A stretch of 64,000 bases of DNA from Achromobacter ruhlandii (GCF_902859695.1 NZ_CADIJL010000002.1:372001-436000); one strand, 5' to 3'; shown: positions 1 through 8,184, counted from the first letter of the stretch. A program made the numbers and translations. The notes: generated by a model not told the origin, from the letters alone.

Positions 1-1
1 G

Positions 2-256
2 CGCGCGGCCAAGTCGGCCAACACCGCCTACGATGCGGCGTTGGCGGCGTTGGCCGAGGCCGTCGATGTGCAGGCCGTGCAGGCCGCCATTGCCGCCTTC
101 GCGGCCCATTTCAACGGCATGAAGGGCATCGAGACCTCCGAGCGCGAGGACATCGGCGAGGCCGTGTGGCAGTTCAGTCAGCACGCGCGCCTGGCGGCGC
201 TGGGCGTGTCCGAAGACCAGGCCCAGGCTTGGTTCGACGCCGTCCGGGACTATTGA
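2..256 (+). CDS. C-terminal end of an unknown protein, cut by the window edge
   Basis: An open frame runs in from the left edge without a stop and ends at TGA 254-256. It encodes at least 84 residues, mostly alanine-rich amphipathic helix, ending in AQAWFDAVRDY. A Met at position 41 is available, but the frame is open upstream with the same composition, so I read it as the end of a longer gene. I do not recognise the family and see no catalytic motif. It is followed by 179 bases without a gene or clear terminator. Confidence 0.5.
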   Translation, partial: RAAKSANTAYDAALAALAEAVDVQAVQAAIAAFAAHFNGMKGIETSEREDIGEAVWQFSQHARLAALGVSEDQAQAWFDAVRDY

Positions 257-435
257 ACGGCCGGGGGCCCTTGGGTTGTCGTGTCCCGAGTTTGCGTTTG
301 GTCAATGTCGACCGACCCGCGGGTTGTAGATTGGGTGAGGCGTCGCTGCGTCGCAGGGAACGGCCGCCGGGCCAGGGGCTGGTCCGCCGCCTGGCAGGGC
401 GCCTTGGTCCAATCTTCCTACCCGGAGCTACCGCC

Positions 436-1020
436 ATGGGAAAAAACGCTATCGCCGCGGCGCTTGCCGCGTTCACGCTGTGCGCCGGCCCCGTGCTGGC
501 GCAACCGTCCAAGCCCACGCCCACGCCCACGGCCCCCGCCGCGGCGCCGGGCAAGTCGGACAGCGTTGCCGAGTTCGACAAGCAGATGAGCACCGCCGAA
601 GACAACCTGCGCAAGATGCAGGAGCAGATGGACGCGTTGCGCAAGACGCAGGAACCCGAGGCCCGGCAACGCCTGTTGCAGGAACATTGGGACACCATGC
701 AGGCCACCATGGGGTTGATGCAGTCAATGCGTGGCATGGATGGCCGGGGTTGCTGTCTCGGTGGTCCAGGGGCGGGCGGTCCGATGATGGGACGCGGCCC
801 GATGATGGGCAGCGGCGGGCGGCAGGGGCAGCCGCCCGACCGGGGCCAGATGCGGCGCTTTTACTCCGGCATGACCGAACGCCAGCTCAAGGACCACCAG
901 TACATGGTGGATCAGTACATGGGTATGCAGCAGTCGTTGATGCAGCAGATGATGTGGCACCAACTCATGCAGCGTGGCCCGGCGGGTACGCCGCCAGCCG
1001 CGGCGCCGGCCGCGCGGTGA
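436..1020 (+). CDS. Methionine-rich secreted protein
   Basis: A 194-residue protein with a Sec signal peptide (residues 1-22, ending VLAQ), a Pro/Thr/Ala linker, a predicted coiled-coil of about 60 residues rich in Gln, Met and Lys, then a Gly/Met stretch (repeats such as GPMMGRGPMMG) and a Met/Gln-rich tail with QQSLMQQMMWHQ. The start is the ATG 8 bases after GGAG at 424-427. Clustered methionines in exported proteins are often Cu(I) or other soft-metal ligands, so a periplasmic metal-binding role is plausible. No metal transporter gene lies next to it in the window, and the family was not recognised. Confidence 0.6.
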   Translation: MGKNAIAAALAAFTLCAGPVLAQPSKPTPTPTAPAAAPGKSDSVAEFDKQMSTAEDNLRKMQEQMDALRKTQEPEARQRLLQEHWDTMQATMGLMQSMRGMDGRGCCLGGPGAGGPMMGRGPMMGSGGRQGQPPDRGQMRRFYSGMTERQLKDHQYMVDQYMGMQQSLMQQMMWHQLMQRGPAGTPPAAAPAAR

Positions 1021-1087
1021 GGTGCGGCCGGGCGGACGTCCACGGGATAATGGCGCCGCAAGGTCGCTCTCGACCCCGGAGGAACGC

Positions 1088-2647
1088 ATGACGGTTGACA
1101 CCCAGTCCGCCACCCTGGCGTACCTGACCCTCCCAAGCGTGCAGGGCGTGCCGGCGGCCGACATCACCACGGTGCGCACGCATCTGTCCACTATCGTGCT
1201 TGCCGGCCAGCGTGCCTGCAAGCTCAAGCGCGCGGTCCGGCTGCCGTACGTCGATCAGTCCAGTCCGGCGTTGCGGCTGCGGGCCTGCGAGCGTGAACTG
1301 GCCTTGAACCGCCGCACCGCGCCCGGGTTGTACCTGGGGGTGCGCCGCATCACTCGCCAGGACGATGGCCGGTTGGCGTTCGACGGGCCGGGCGAACTGG
1401 TCGATGCGGTGGTGGACATGCGACGCTTCGCCGACGATGCGCTGCTGGAAACGGTGGTGACGCGCGACGGCCTGTCAGAGGCGTTGGCCGATCGCCTGGC
1501 GGGCGCGATTGCCGATTTCCATGACCGCGCGGAGGTCGCGCCGGACGTGGATATGCCAGCGCGCCTGGCGCGGGTGGTCGACACCAATGCGCGGGTCTTC
1601 GCCGCGTTGCCGTCGTTGCCCGCGGACCGGACCGCCGCGCTGGATGCGGCGTTGCGGCGCGAACTGGCGCGTCACGCGCCGCTGCTGCGGGCACGCGCAA
1701 GGGCCGGCAAGGTGCGCCAATGCCACGGTGACCTGCACCTGGGCAATATCTGCCTGATCGACGGCGAGCCGATCCTGTTCGACTGCCTGGAGTTCGATGC
1801 GTCGCTGTCCACCATCGACGTGCTGTACGACCTGGCCTTTCTGTTGATGGATCTGTGGAGCCGGGGGCTGGCGCCGCGGGCCAACCAGTTGCTCAACCGC
1901 TACCTGGATCGCAGCGGCGACGAAGACGGCCTGCCGCTGATGCCGGCCTTCATGGCGTTGCGCGCCGCGATCCGCGCCCACGTCGTCGCCACCCAGGCCG
2001 CGGCGCCGGGCGCCGAGCGCGCCCGCCTGCAGGCGCGCGCGCTGCGTTATCTGGACACCGGCCTGGCCTGTCTGGCGCCGCATGCTGCGCGGCTGGTGGC
2101 GGTGGGTGGGCTGAGCGGTTCCGGCAAATCGGTGCTGGCCGCGACGATCGCGCCGGCCGTGGGGGCGCCGCCAGGAGCGCGTGTGTTGTCGAGCGATCGC
2201 ATCCGCAAAGCGCTGCACGGCGTGGCCGCGCAAGCGCGGTTGCCGGCGCGGGCTTACGACGCGGCCGTGTCCGAGCAGGTCTATGCGACGCAGGCCGAGC
2301 GCGCCCGTGGCCTGGTGAGCGCGGGATGCAGCGTGATCGCCGATGCCGTGTTCGATCGGCCGGCCGACCGCGAGCGTATCTCCCGGGCGGCTGCGCCGGC
2401 GGCCTTTGCCGGCTTCTGGCTGCAAGCGCCGCCCGCGACCTTGGTGGCGCGCGTCAAGGCCCGCGTGAATGACCCTTCCGACGCCGATGAAGACGTCTTG
2501 CGACGGCAATTGGCACGGGCGCCCGCCGCGCCGCGCTGGGTGGCGGTGGATGCGGGCGGAACGATCCAGGAGACGGCGCGATACGTATTGCGGCGGCTGG
2601 AGGCGCGCGACGCGGACCGCGGCGCGATGGCGCCGGCCGCGCCGTGA
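1088..2647 (+). CDS. Two-domain protein: aminoglycoside-phosphotransferase-like kinase fused to a P-loop AAA kinase
   Basis: 519 residues. The N-terminal half carries the phosphotransferase catalytic motif CHGDLHLGN (residues 212-220, Asp215 as catalytic base) and the metal-binding region around FDCLEFD (231-237). The C-terminal part begins with a Walker A motif, GGLSGSGKS (341-349), typical of AAA_33 small-molecule kinases. Many proteobacteria encode this APH-AAA fusion with unknown substrate; antibiotic resistance should not be assumed. The ATG follows GGAGGAACGC. It stands between the Met-rich secreted protein and a convergent AraC gene and is probably monocistronic. Confidence 0.8.
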   Translation: MTVDTQSATLAYLTLPSVQGVPAADITTVRTHLSTIVLAGQRACKLKRAVRLPYVDQSSPALRLRACERELALNRRTAPGLYLGVRRITRQDDGRLAFDGPGELVDAVVDMRRFADDALLETVVTRDGLSEALADRLAGAIADFHDRAEVAPDVDMPARLARVVDTNARVFAALPSLPADRTAALDAALRRELARHAPLLRARARAGKVRQCHGDLHLGNICLIDGEPILFDCLEFDASLSTIDVLYDLAFLLMDLWSRGLAPRANQLLNRYLDRSGDEDGLPLMPAFMALRAAIRAHVVATQAAAPGAERARLQARALRYLDTGLACLAPHAARLVAVGGLSGSGKSVLAATIAPAVGAPPGARVLSSDRIRKALHGVAAQARLPARAYDAAVSEQVYATQAERARGLVSAGCSVIADAVFDRPADRERISRAAAPAAFAGFWLQAPPATLVARVKARVNDPSDADEDVLRRQLARAPAAPRWVAVDAGGTIQETARYVLRRLEARDADRGAMAPAAP

Positions 2648-2657
2648 GCCGCCGCCG

Positions 2658-3632
2658 TCAATGCGTTGCCGCCACGCCTTCCAGCTGCGCCGCGGGCAGC
2701 AGCGCGAATATCGCCCGCATTTCGCGCGCTTCCTCGCCCGGGCTGCGGCCGAACAGGCGCTTGAATTCGCGGTTGAACTGCGACGCGCTTTCGTAGCCGA
2801 CGCGGGCCGAGGCCGCGGCGGCGGTGAGGTTGTCGCGGATCATCATCAAGCGGGCCTGGTGCAGCCGGATGGACTTGATGTACTGGATGGGCGAGGTGCC
2901 GGCGATGGTCTTGAAGTGCGCGTGGAAGGCGGGCGCGCTCAGGCCGGCCTCGCGCGCCAGCGTGGCCACTTCCATCGGTTGGGCGTAGTCGTCGTGGATG
3001 CGGCGCAGCACGCGCGAGATGCGTCCGAAGTTGCCCTGGCTGGCCAGCGCGGCGCGGATCGCGCCGCCTTGCTCGCCGACCAGCACGCGAAAGCACAATT
3101 CCCGCACGATGCCCGGCCCGAGCACGCGGGCCTCGACCGGCGTGGTCAGCGCCCGCAACAGCCGCAAGGTGACGTCGGCCAGCGTGGCATCGAGCGGCGT
3201 GGAGGTGATGCCCGTCGGCGCGGGCGCGGCCGCGCCATCGTGTCCATCGAGCGATAGCACCAGGTCCGCCAGGGTGGTCGGATCGAGCCGCAGCTGGATC
3301 GCCAGCAGCGGTTCTTCGGGCGTGGCGTCGGTCTCGGTCGAGAAGGGCAGCGGCACGGACAGCACCAGGTAGTGCTGCGCGTCGTAGCGGTAGACCTTGT
3401 CGGCCAGGTAGCCGCGCTTGCTGCCCTGGCAGACGATGACGATGCTGGGCTCGTACAGCACCGGCGTGCGGCCGAGCGGGTGGTTGGCGCGCATGAAGCG
3501 CACGCCGTCCAGGCGCGACAGGGTGTAGCCCTCGTGCGGCGCGAGGCGGTCGAGCAGGGCGGTCATCTGTTCGCCGGGAGAGGGCGGCGTCGTCATGGGT
3601 GGGCTCGTCGTGGTGATAGGCTTAGGCATCAT
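2658..3632 (-). CDS. AraC-family transcriptional regulator with AraC_N cupin domain
   Basis: 324 residues from ATG 3632. This start is chosen because AGGG lies 6 bases upstream; an internal ATG at 3596 lacks a ribosome site, and the open frame continues upstream to 3776. The N-terminal half matches the AraC_N effector domain (LSRLDGVRFMRANHPLGRTP; VYRYDAQHYLVLSVPLPF). The C-terminal 100 residues are the double helix-turn-helix, with the second motif AAAASARVGYESASQFNREF followed by FGRSP. It is divergent from the short-chain dehydrogenase at 3766, which is its likely target, as in other AraC_N-oxidoreductase pairs. Confidence 0.88.
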   Translation of the reverse strand: MMPKPITTTSPPMTTPPSPGEQMTALLDRLAPHEGYTLSRLDGVRFMRANHPLGRTPVLYEPSIVIVCQGSKRGYLADKVYRYDAQHYLVLSVPLPFSTETDATPEEPLLAIQLRLDPTTLADLVLSLDGHDGAAAPAPTGITSTPLDATLADVTLRLLRALTTPVEARVLGPGIVRELCFRVLVGEQGGAIRAALASQGNFGRISRVLRRIHDDYAQPMEVATLAREAGLSAPAFHAHFKTIAGTSPIQYIKSIRLHQARLMMIRDNLTAAAASARVGYESASQFNREFKRLFGRSPGEEAREMRAIFALLPAAQLEGVAATH

Positions 3633-3672
3633 TTTGCCCTGTATCTGCGCGGGAAGGTGGCGCCGAAACAGG

Positions 3673-3704
3673 AATAGGCAATCATCCAATAGCGCTGTGC
3701 CTAT
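3673..3704. promoter_or_regulatory. Candidate operator in the AraC-SDR divergent promoter
   Basis: The 133-base gap between the divergent AraC and dehydrogenase genes holds an inverted repeat, ATAGGCA (3674-3680), 17 bases, TGCCTAT (3698-3704). AATAG also recurs directly at 3673 and 3688. AraC proteins usually bind direct repeats about one to two helical turns apart. Function is inferred from position only. Confidence 0.35.
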
Positions 3705-3765
3705 CCGGCCGTGACGCCCGCGCCTAGCATTTGTCCTGTCATCCCACCCACCTGGAGCAGAGCAA

Positions 3766-4617
3766 ATGCAAGACACGCAAACCCATCAAACCTGGTTCAT
3801 CACCGGCGCCGCGCGCGGCATCGGGCTTTCCCTGGCGCGCCAGTTGCTGGCGCGCGGCGACAACGTGGCCGCCACCTCGCGCACGCTGGCCAGCCTGCAT
3901 CAGGCGCTGGGCCAGGACAATCCGCGCCTGCTGGCGCTGGAAGTGGACCTGGTGTCCGAAGCCAGCGTGCAGGCCGCGATCGGCAAGACCATCGCGGCGT
4001 TCGGCCGCATCGACTATGTGGTCAACAATGCCGGCTATGGCCAGCAGGGCACGTTCGAGGCGCTGGATGACGGCGAGGTGCGGCGCAATTTCGATGTCAA
4101 TGTGTTCGCGCCGCTGCACGTGCTGCGCCACGCGCTGCCGCAGTTGCGCGCGCAGCGCGGCGGCCATGTCTTCAACATCGCGTCGATCGCCGGTTTCGAC
4201 GGCGGTTATGCGGGCTGGGGCAGCTACGTGGCCACCAAGTTCGCGCTGGCGGGCCTGACCGAGACGCTGGCCGCCGAAGGGGCGGAGCTGGGCATCAAGG
4301 CCACGGTGGTCTATCCGGGGCCGGTGCGCACCGACTTCCTGAACGACAGCAGCCTGGTGATCGCCAAGCGCACCATCGCCGACTACACCGCCGCCCAGGC
4401 GTCGCTGGACCTGCATCGGGTTGGCATGAACGGCAAGCAGGCCGGGGACCCCGAGAGGCTGGCCTTGCTGATCCAGCAGGTCGCCGCGCTGGCCGAGCCG
4501 CCGCTGCACCTGTTCGCGGGCAAGATCGCCAACGAGCTGGCGGCACGCAAACTGGACGCGGCGCGGCGGGATTTCAACGCCTGGCGCGAAGCGGGCGAGG
4601 CGACGGACTTCGCTTGA
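3766..4617 (+). CDS. Short-chain dehydrogenase/reductase (classical SDR)
   Basis: 283 residues, cytosolic NAD(P)-dependent oxidoreductase. The cofactor motif TGAARGIG lies at residues 13-20, NNAG near 87-90 supports the central sheet, and the catalytic Ser, Tyr and Lys are seen in SIAGFDGGYAGWGSYVATK. The proline-glycine substrate-loop motif is YPGPVRTDF. The length fits the extended C-terminal group of classical SDRs that often act on hydroxy or carbonyl groups of small molecules. The substrate is unknown. The ATG is preceded by GGAG. Control by the divergent AraC regulator is likely. Confidence 0.88.
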   Translation: MQDTQTHQTWFITGAARGIGLSLARQLLARGDNVAATSRTLASLHQALGQDNPRLLALEVDLVSEASVQAAIGKTIAAFGRIDYVVNNAGYGQQGTFEALDDGEVRRNFDVNVFAPLHVLRHALPQLRAQRGGHVFNIASIAGFDGGYAGWGSYVATKFALAGLTETLAAEGAELGIKATVVYPGPVRTDFLNDSSLVIAKRTIADYTAAQASLDLHRVGMNGKQAGDPERLALLIQQVAALAEPPLHLFAGKIANELAARKLDAARRDFNAWREAGEATDFA

Positions 4618-4630
4618 GCGAGGGGGGCAA

Positions 4631-4654
4631 CGGGCCGGGCTGGCTGCCGGCCCG
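4631..4654. terminator. GC-rich hairpin after the SDR gene, no U-tract
   Basis: Perfect stem CGGGCCGG / CCGGCCCG (4631-4638 and 4647-4654) with an 8-base loop, 14 bases after the dehydrogenase stop. No run of T follows on either strand, so if it ends transcription it would need Rho or act as a 3' stabiliser. Confidence 0.35.
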
Positions 4655-4739
4655 CGCCTGCCGCAAGGGGATTGCGCCGATCCCGTGGCGCTCGGGGGGC
4701 GATGACGGGACGCGCGCCCCGGAGCCGGCCCTGCGCTGG

Positions 4740-4904
4740 CTACTTCTTGCGGAAGATCTGGGACGTGATGGCGGCTATGGCGCCGGCGCCCACGCCAATG
4801 CCGATATACATCGGTAGTGTCAGCGCGTCGGGGTTCATCACTGACAGGGCGCCGATGGCGATGACGGCGGGAACGATGCCGGCCAGGTAGAAAATCGGTT
4901 TCAA
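4740..4904 (-). CDS. Small two-helix membrane protein with a TTG start
   Basis: 54 residues read from TTG 4904, which follows GGAG by 6 bases on the minus strand (ACGGAGTCCTTC then TTG). The peptide has two hydrophobic segments, roughly residues 3-21 and 30-48 (PMYIGIGVGAGAIAAITS), separated by a short polar turn, and ends in the basic tail IFRKK. No ATG lies near this ribosome site; the frame is open further upstream, but that part is Arg-rich and unlike protein. Small inner-membrane proteins of this kind are common and mostly uncharacterised. No function is proposed. Confidence 0.55.
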   Translation of the reverse strand: MKPIFYLAGIVPAVIAIGALSVMNPDALTLPMYIGIGVGAGAIAAITSQIFRKK

Positions 4905-5070
4905 GAAGGACTCCGTGCTGATGCTTGAAAGACAGGCCGGCGCTCCCGCGCGTTCGGGCCGACAGCCGGCATTTTGCCCGATCCGGCGGGCGCCGCGTAC
5001 TTGCCCGCGTTCACGGTCTGCACGACAATCGGCCGTTTGTGCGGCGATGCCGCGGCTTTCGTTGGATCGC

Positions 5071-5661
5071 ATGATGATCGACTGGTCCCCCATCCGCGCG
5101 CAGTTCGCGCGATTCGGCGCGTTGCGCGCGCAGCCGCCTGGCGCCTGGAAGGGCGATATCCCGCTTCCCGAGGCGCTTGCCGCGTTCTATGAGCAAGTGG
5201 GGCCATGGGGCGAGACCTACTACGAAAACGTGGGGCCGGTCGGAATCACTCTCTCGGAAACCCAGGTCAGCTTCCCCGCTCTGCACCGGTTGTGGGATTT
5301 GCAGGCCGGCTATCGGTGGGACGGAGTCACGGGCGAACAGGTGCCCGATTGGCAGCCCGGCTGGCTGGTGATCGCCGATCGCGCCGCCGACCCCTTCATC
5401 TATGACATGCAGACCGGGAAAATCCTGTTCGCCGAGCATGGCATGGGAAGTTGGAAGCCCGTCGAGATCGCGCCCAATCTCGAAACGCTGACCGCCGCGC
5501 TGTGCACCGTGGCCGACGTATTCGAGACCGCGGGTGAGAACCTGCGCGATGATGACTGGGTTCTTCGGCCCGAACACCGCATCCGTGCGCTGGCGCAATT
5601 GGCGGCGGTGCTCGGCGATGCGGGCGATGCCGAGTCCTTCTTCGAGATTCTTGAGCGATGA
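5071..5661 (+). CDS. SMI1/KNR4 (SUKH)-like protein
   Basis: About 196 residues from ATG 5071 (ATG 5074 or 5047 are alternatives; none has a strong ribosome site). The middle resembles the SMI1/KNR4 fold: LPEALAAFYEQVGPWGETYY near the start, then GWLVIADRAADPFIYDMQTG and the TGKILFAEHG turn. SUKH proteins are often immunity proteins to contact-dependent or secreted toxins, but also occur alone. No toxin gene is adjacent here, so it may be an orphan or serve another role. The strand is followed by an intrinsic terminator at 5842. Confidence 0.6.
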   Translation: MMIDWSPIRAQFARFGALRAQPPGAWKGDIPLPEALAAFYEQVGPWGETYYENVGPVGITLSETQVSFPALHRLWDLQAGYRWDGVTGEQVPDWQPGWLVIADRAADPFIYDMQTGKILFAEHGMGSWKPVEIAPNLETLTAALCTVADVFETAGENLRDDDWVLRPEHRIRALAQLAAVLGDAGDAESFFEILER

Positions 5662-5841
5662 ACGGCGCTCATGCGCATCGGCGGGCCCGGCGCGCATGAG
5701 CCCGGTTGCGCTGGACTCGTGGTGCCAGGATGGCCTATGCGCGGGTCCGCGTCGGGAGTGCTGCGCAGTCGCGGTAAGTTGGACGATTCATCCGCTTGGT
5801 TCTTCCCAATTGCTTCCTCCCGCTTGGTTCTTCCATTCGAC

Positions 5842-5867
5842 AGGCCGCCCTCGGGCGGCCTGTTTCA
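5842..5867 (+). terminator. Intrinsic terminator
   Basis: Perfect stem AGGCCGCCC / GGGCGGCCT (5842-5850, 5853-5861) with a 2-base spacer, followed by GTTTCATT. It would end rightward transcription about 180 bases after the SMI1/KNR4-like gene. The T-run is short and interrupted. Confidence 0.6.
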
Positions 5868-6169
5868 TTCTGGGCGCGGATCTCGCCGGCCCCTTTGCGG
5901 GCTCCGGCCAGCGCTGCATTGGTCGGCGCGCCGATCATGCCGTTTTGGGCTTTCTCCCGAATTCGCTGCGCAGAGAGGGGATCGGCCGTGGCGCCGGACC
6001 GTCAGCATCCGGAAGGTTTGCATATCCATAGTTGGAATCCTTCGTTGGCGGCGGCCGGCGCGCCTCTTAGCCTGCTCCCTGTGTACAGCGAGCGTTCGAC
6101 ACCGGTTGGGGTGGTCGAGGCCGGCGCCGGACGGCGGCGGGCGCTCGCGGTCTTTGTGGAGCGTGTGGC
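5868..6169. other. Intergenic region upstream of the Bug receptor gene
   Basis: Roughly 300 bases with no convincing coding region on either strand. Short open frames here are arginine- and proline-rich translations of GC-rich DNA. It must hold the promoter for the receptor gene at 6170, but I cannot pick a clear -35/-10 pair. Confidence 0.5.
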
Positions 6170-7144
6170 TTGAAGTTCTCTCGATTGTGGTCCCTGGCGC
6201 AAGGCCTGGTGGTGGTGTTCTTGTTGGGCGCGATGGCGCCAGCCAGCGCCGGCTATCCCGATAAACCCGTGCGCCTGGTGCTGCCATTGGCCCCAGGCGG
6301 CGCCATGGACGTGCTCGGGCGCGGCCTGGCCGAACGTCTCGGGGCGCTGTGGAACGTGCCTGTCATCGTCGAGAACCGCGCCGGCGCCGGCGGCAACATC
6401 GCCGCGGACCAGGTGGCGCGCGCCGCGCCCGACGGCTACACCCTGCTGCTGACCGGCGACATGCTGGTGGCCAACCAGACCCTGTTCAAGGGCAACATCA
6501 ACTACGACCCGGTCAAGAGTTTCGCGCCCATCAGCATCGTGGCGGCGACGCCGCCGGTGATTGTGGTGCGCGCCGATTCGCCGGTCCGTGATATCGCCGG
6601 CCTGCGCGACGCGGCCAGCCGAAACGTCCTCAACGTCGGCACCCCGGGCTACGGCAACAGCAACCACCGCGCGCTCACCCGCCTGCAGCAGCAATTGCAG
6701 GGCACCGTGCAGCACGTGCCGTACAAGGGGGCGGGGCCGGCGGTGGTGGCGCTGCTGGGCGGCGAGATCGACGCCGCCATCGTGGCGCTGCCCGCCGTCT
6801 CCAGCCTGATCGCCAACGGTCAGGTGCGCGCGCTCGCCGTGCTGCAGGACAACCGCAGCGACACCGTGCCGCAGGTGCCGACGGCGGCGCAGGTCGGGCT
6901 GAAGATGGATGGCGATACCGGCTGGTTCGGCCTGCTGGCGCCGGCCGGCACCCCGCCGCAGGTGGTCGACGACGTCTGGCGCGCGGTGCGCCAGGCCGTC
7001 ACCGAGCCGGACTTTCACGCGCGCCTGCTGGCCATTGGCTTCGAGCCGATCGCCGACCAGCCGCGCGCGTTCGCCGACCGCATCGTCAGCGACGCCCTCA
7101 AATTCCCGGCGCTGCTGCGTGACAGCGGCGTGGCGCTGCAATAA
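6170..7144 (+). CDS. Tripartite tricarboxylate transporter substrate-binding protein (Bug/TctC family)
   Basis: 324 residues, starting at TTG 6170 with GGAG 8 bases upstream (6158-6161); no ATG fits. A signal peptide (MKFSRLW... to ASAG, residues 1-27) directs it to the periplasm. The mature N-terminus YPDKPVRLVLPLAPGGAMD is the family hallmark, where the loop after the first strand contacts the ligand carboxylate, followed by VENRAGAGGNIAADQVARA and GYTLLLTGDM. Bug proteins are greatly expanded in Bordetella and Achromobacter, mostly without their own TctAB membrane genes, as here. The ligand is unknown. The adjacent hydrolase gene, 16 bases downstream, probably shares its transcript. Confidence 0.92.
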   Translation: MKFSRLWSLAQGLVVVFLLGAMAPASAGYPDKPVRLVLPLAPGGAMDVLGRGLAERLGALWNVPVIVENRAGAGGNIAADQVARAAPDGYTLLLTGDMLVANQTLFKGNINYDPVKSFAPISIVAATPPVIVVRADSPVRDIAGLRDAASRNVLNVGTPGYGNSNHRALTRLQQQLQGTVQHVPYKGAGPAVVALLGGEIDAAIVALPAVSSLIANGQVRALAVLQDNRSDTVPQVPTAAQVGLKMDGDTGWFGLLAPAGTPPQVVDDVWRAVRQAVTEPDFHARLLAIGFEPIADQPRAFADRIVSDALKFPALLRDSGVALQ

Positions 7145-7160
7145 CGCGCACGAGGTCGCC

Positions 7161-7895
7161 ATGCCCCTCCTGACCATCGGCAACGCCGAACTTCACTTCG
7201 ACATCCAGGGCCAGGGCGACGCCGTGCTGGCGCTGGCGCCCGGCGGCATGCTGTCGCACCGCGAACTCTGGCGCGTGACGCGAGACGGCCGGCCGCGCGA
7301 GTATCCGGACCCGGTCGCCGCGCTCGCCAGCCGCTACCGCGTGATCGCCCCGGACCAGCGCAACGCCGGCCGCTCGCGCGCGCCGGTGCTGGCCAGCGAC
7401 GGCTGGACCACCTATGCGCAGGATCACCTGGGCCTGCTGGACGCGCTGGGCGTGCGGCGTTTCCACGTGATCGGCTCATGCATCGGTTCGTCGTTCGCGC
7501 TCAAACTGTGCGAACTGGCGCCGGAACGCGTGGTGTCGGCGATCCTGCAGCAGCCCATCGGCATCGCCGGGCAAGAGGGCAAGCGCGGCGAGTCTTTCGA
7601 CCAATGGGCAGATACCGTGCGCCAGCGCGATCCCGCCGTTGACGAACGCGCGCTGGAAGGACTGCGGCACAATCTGTTCGGCGGCGATTTTGTCTTCAGC
7701 GTCAGCCGCGAGTTCGTGCGGCGCAACCCGATTCCCCTGCTGATCCTGGGCGGCAACGACCCGCTGCATCCGCGCGCCGTTTCGTTGGAATTGGCGCGGC
7801 TAGCGCCGGCCGCCACCCTGGTCGAAGGCTGGAAGACGCAGCCGCAGCGCTACCTTGACGCCATCAGCGACTTCCTGGCGCGTCACCCGGCCTAA
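7161..7895 (+). CDS. Alpha/beta-hydrolase fold protein with a Cys nucleophile
   Basis: 244 residues, cytosolic. The fold is clear from the HG-loop equivalent (LAPGGMLSHRELW), the DQRNAGRSRAP turn and the nucleophile elbow GSCIGSS, where Cys107 stands in place of the usual Ser. The acid candidate is Asp200 in LILGGNDPLHP. The usual C-terminal His is not seen: the equivalent strand end reads VEGWKTQ. Cys nucleophiles occur in dienelactone hydrolase, but without the His this may have altered or lost activity. It lies 16 bases after the Bug receptor gene, suggesting a link to an imported ester or lactone. Confidence 0.75.
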   Translation: MPLLTIGNAELHFDIQGQGDAVLALAPGGMLSHRELWRVTRDGRPREYPDPVAALASRYRVIAPDQRNAGRSRAPVLASDGWTTYAQDHLGLLDALGVRRFHVIGSCIGSSFALKLCELAPERVVSAILQQPIGIAGQEGKRGESFDQWADTVRQRDPAVDERALEGLRHNLFGGDFVFSVSREFVRRNPIPLLILGGNDPLHPRAVSLELARLAPAATLVEGWKTQPQRYLDAISDFLARHPA

Positions 7896-7902
7896 GCCGA
7901 GC

Positions 7903-8184
7903 TTGCCTGCGGAAATCCGCGTGGGCGATGCCCGCGACACGCTCAGGCAGCTGGATGGCGAGATCGATCTGGTGCTGCTCGATGGCGCGTTCAGCCTGTA
8001 TCTGCCCGTGCTCAAATTGCTCGAGCCGCACCTGAAATCTGGCACGCCGATCCTTGCGGAGAACGCCTGGGAGCACGGCAATGCGTATCTGGACTATGTG
8101 CGCGATCCGGCCAACGGCTACCTGTCGCAACCGCTGCCGATCAATGCGGGGCGCGGCAATGAATTCACGGTGTTGACGCGATGA
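7903..8184 (+). pseudogene. Remnant of a class I SAM-dependent O-methyltransferase
   Basis: Downstream of the hydrolase stop the frame ending at TGA 8182-8184 encodes about 90 residues that look like the C-terminal half of an O-methyltransferase: IRVGDARDTL, then IDLVLLDGAFSLYLPVLKLL and LKSGTPILAENAW. The N-terminal half with the SAM-binding glycine motif is absent. The only in-frame ATG (7855) lies inside the hydrolase gene, with unrelated sequence before the homology. I infer a deletion that removed about 130 codons and placed the remnant against the hydrolase gene. Confidence 0.6.

Noticed and set aside
1088..2647. The phosphotransferase domain as an aminoglycoside-resistance gene
   Set aside because: The HGDLHLGN motif is shared by many small-molecule kinases, and the fused AAA domain is typical of a widespread protein without known resistance function.
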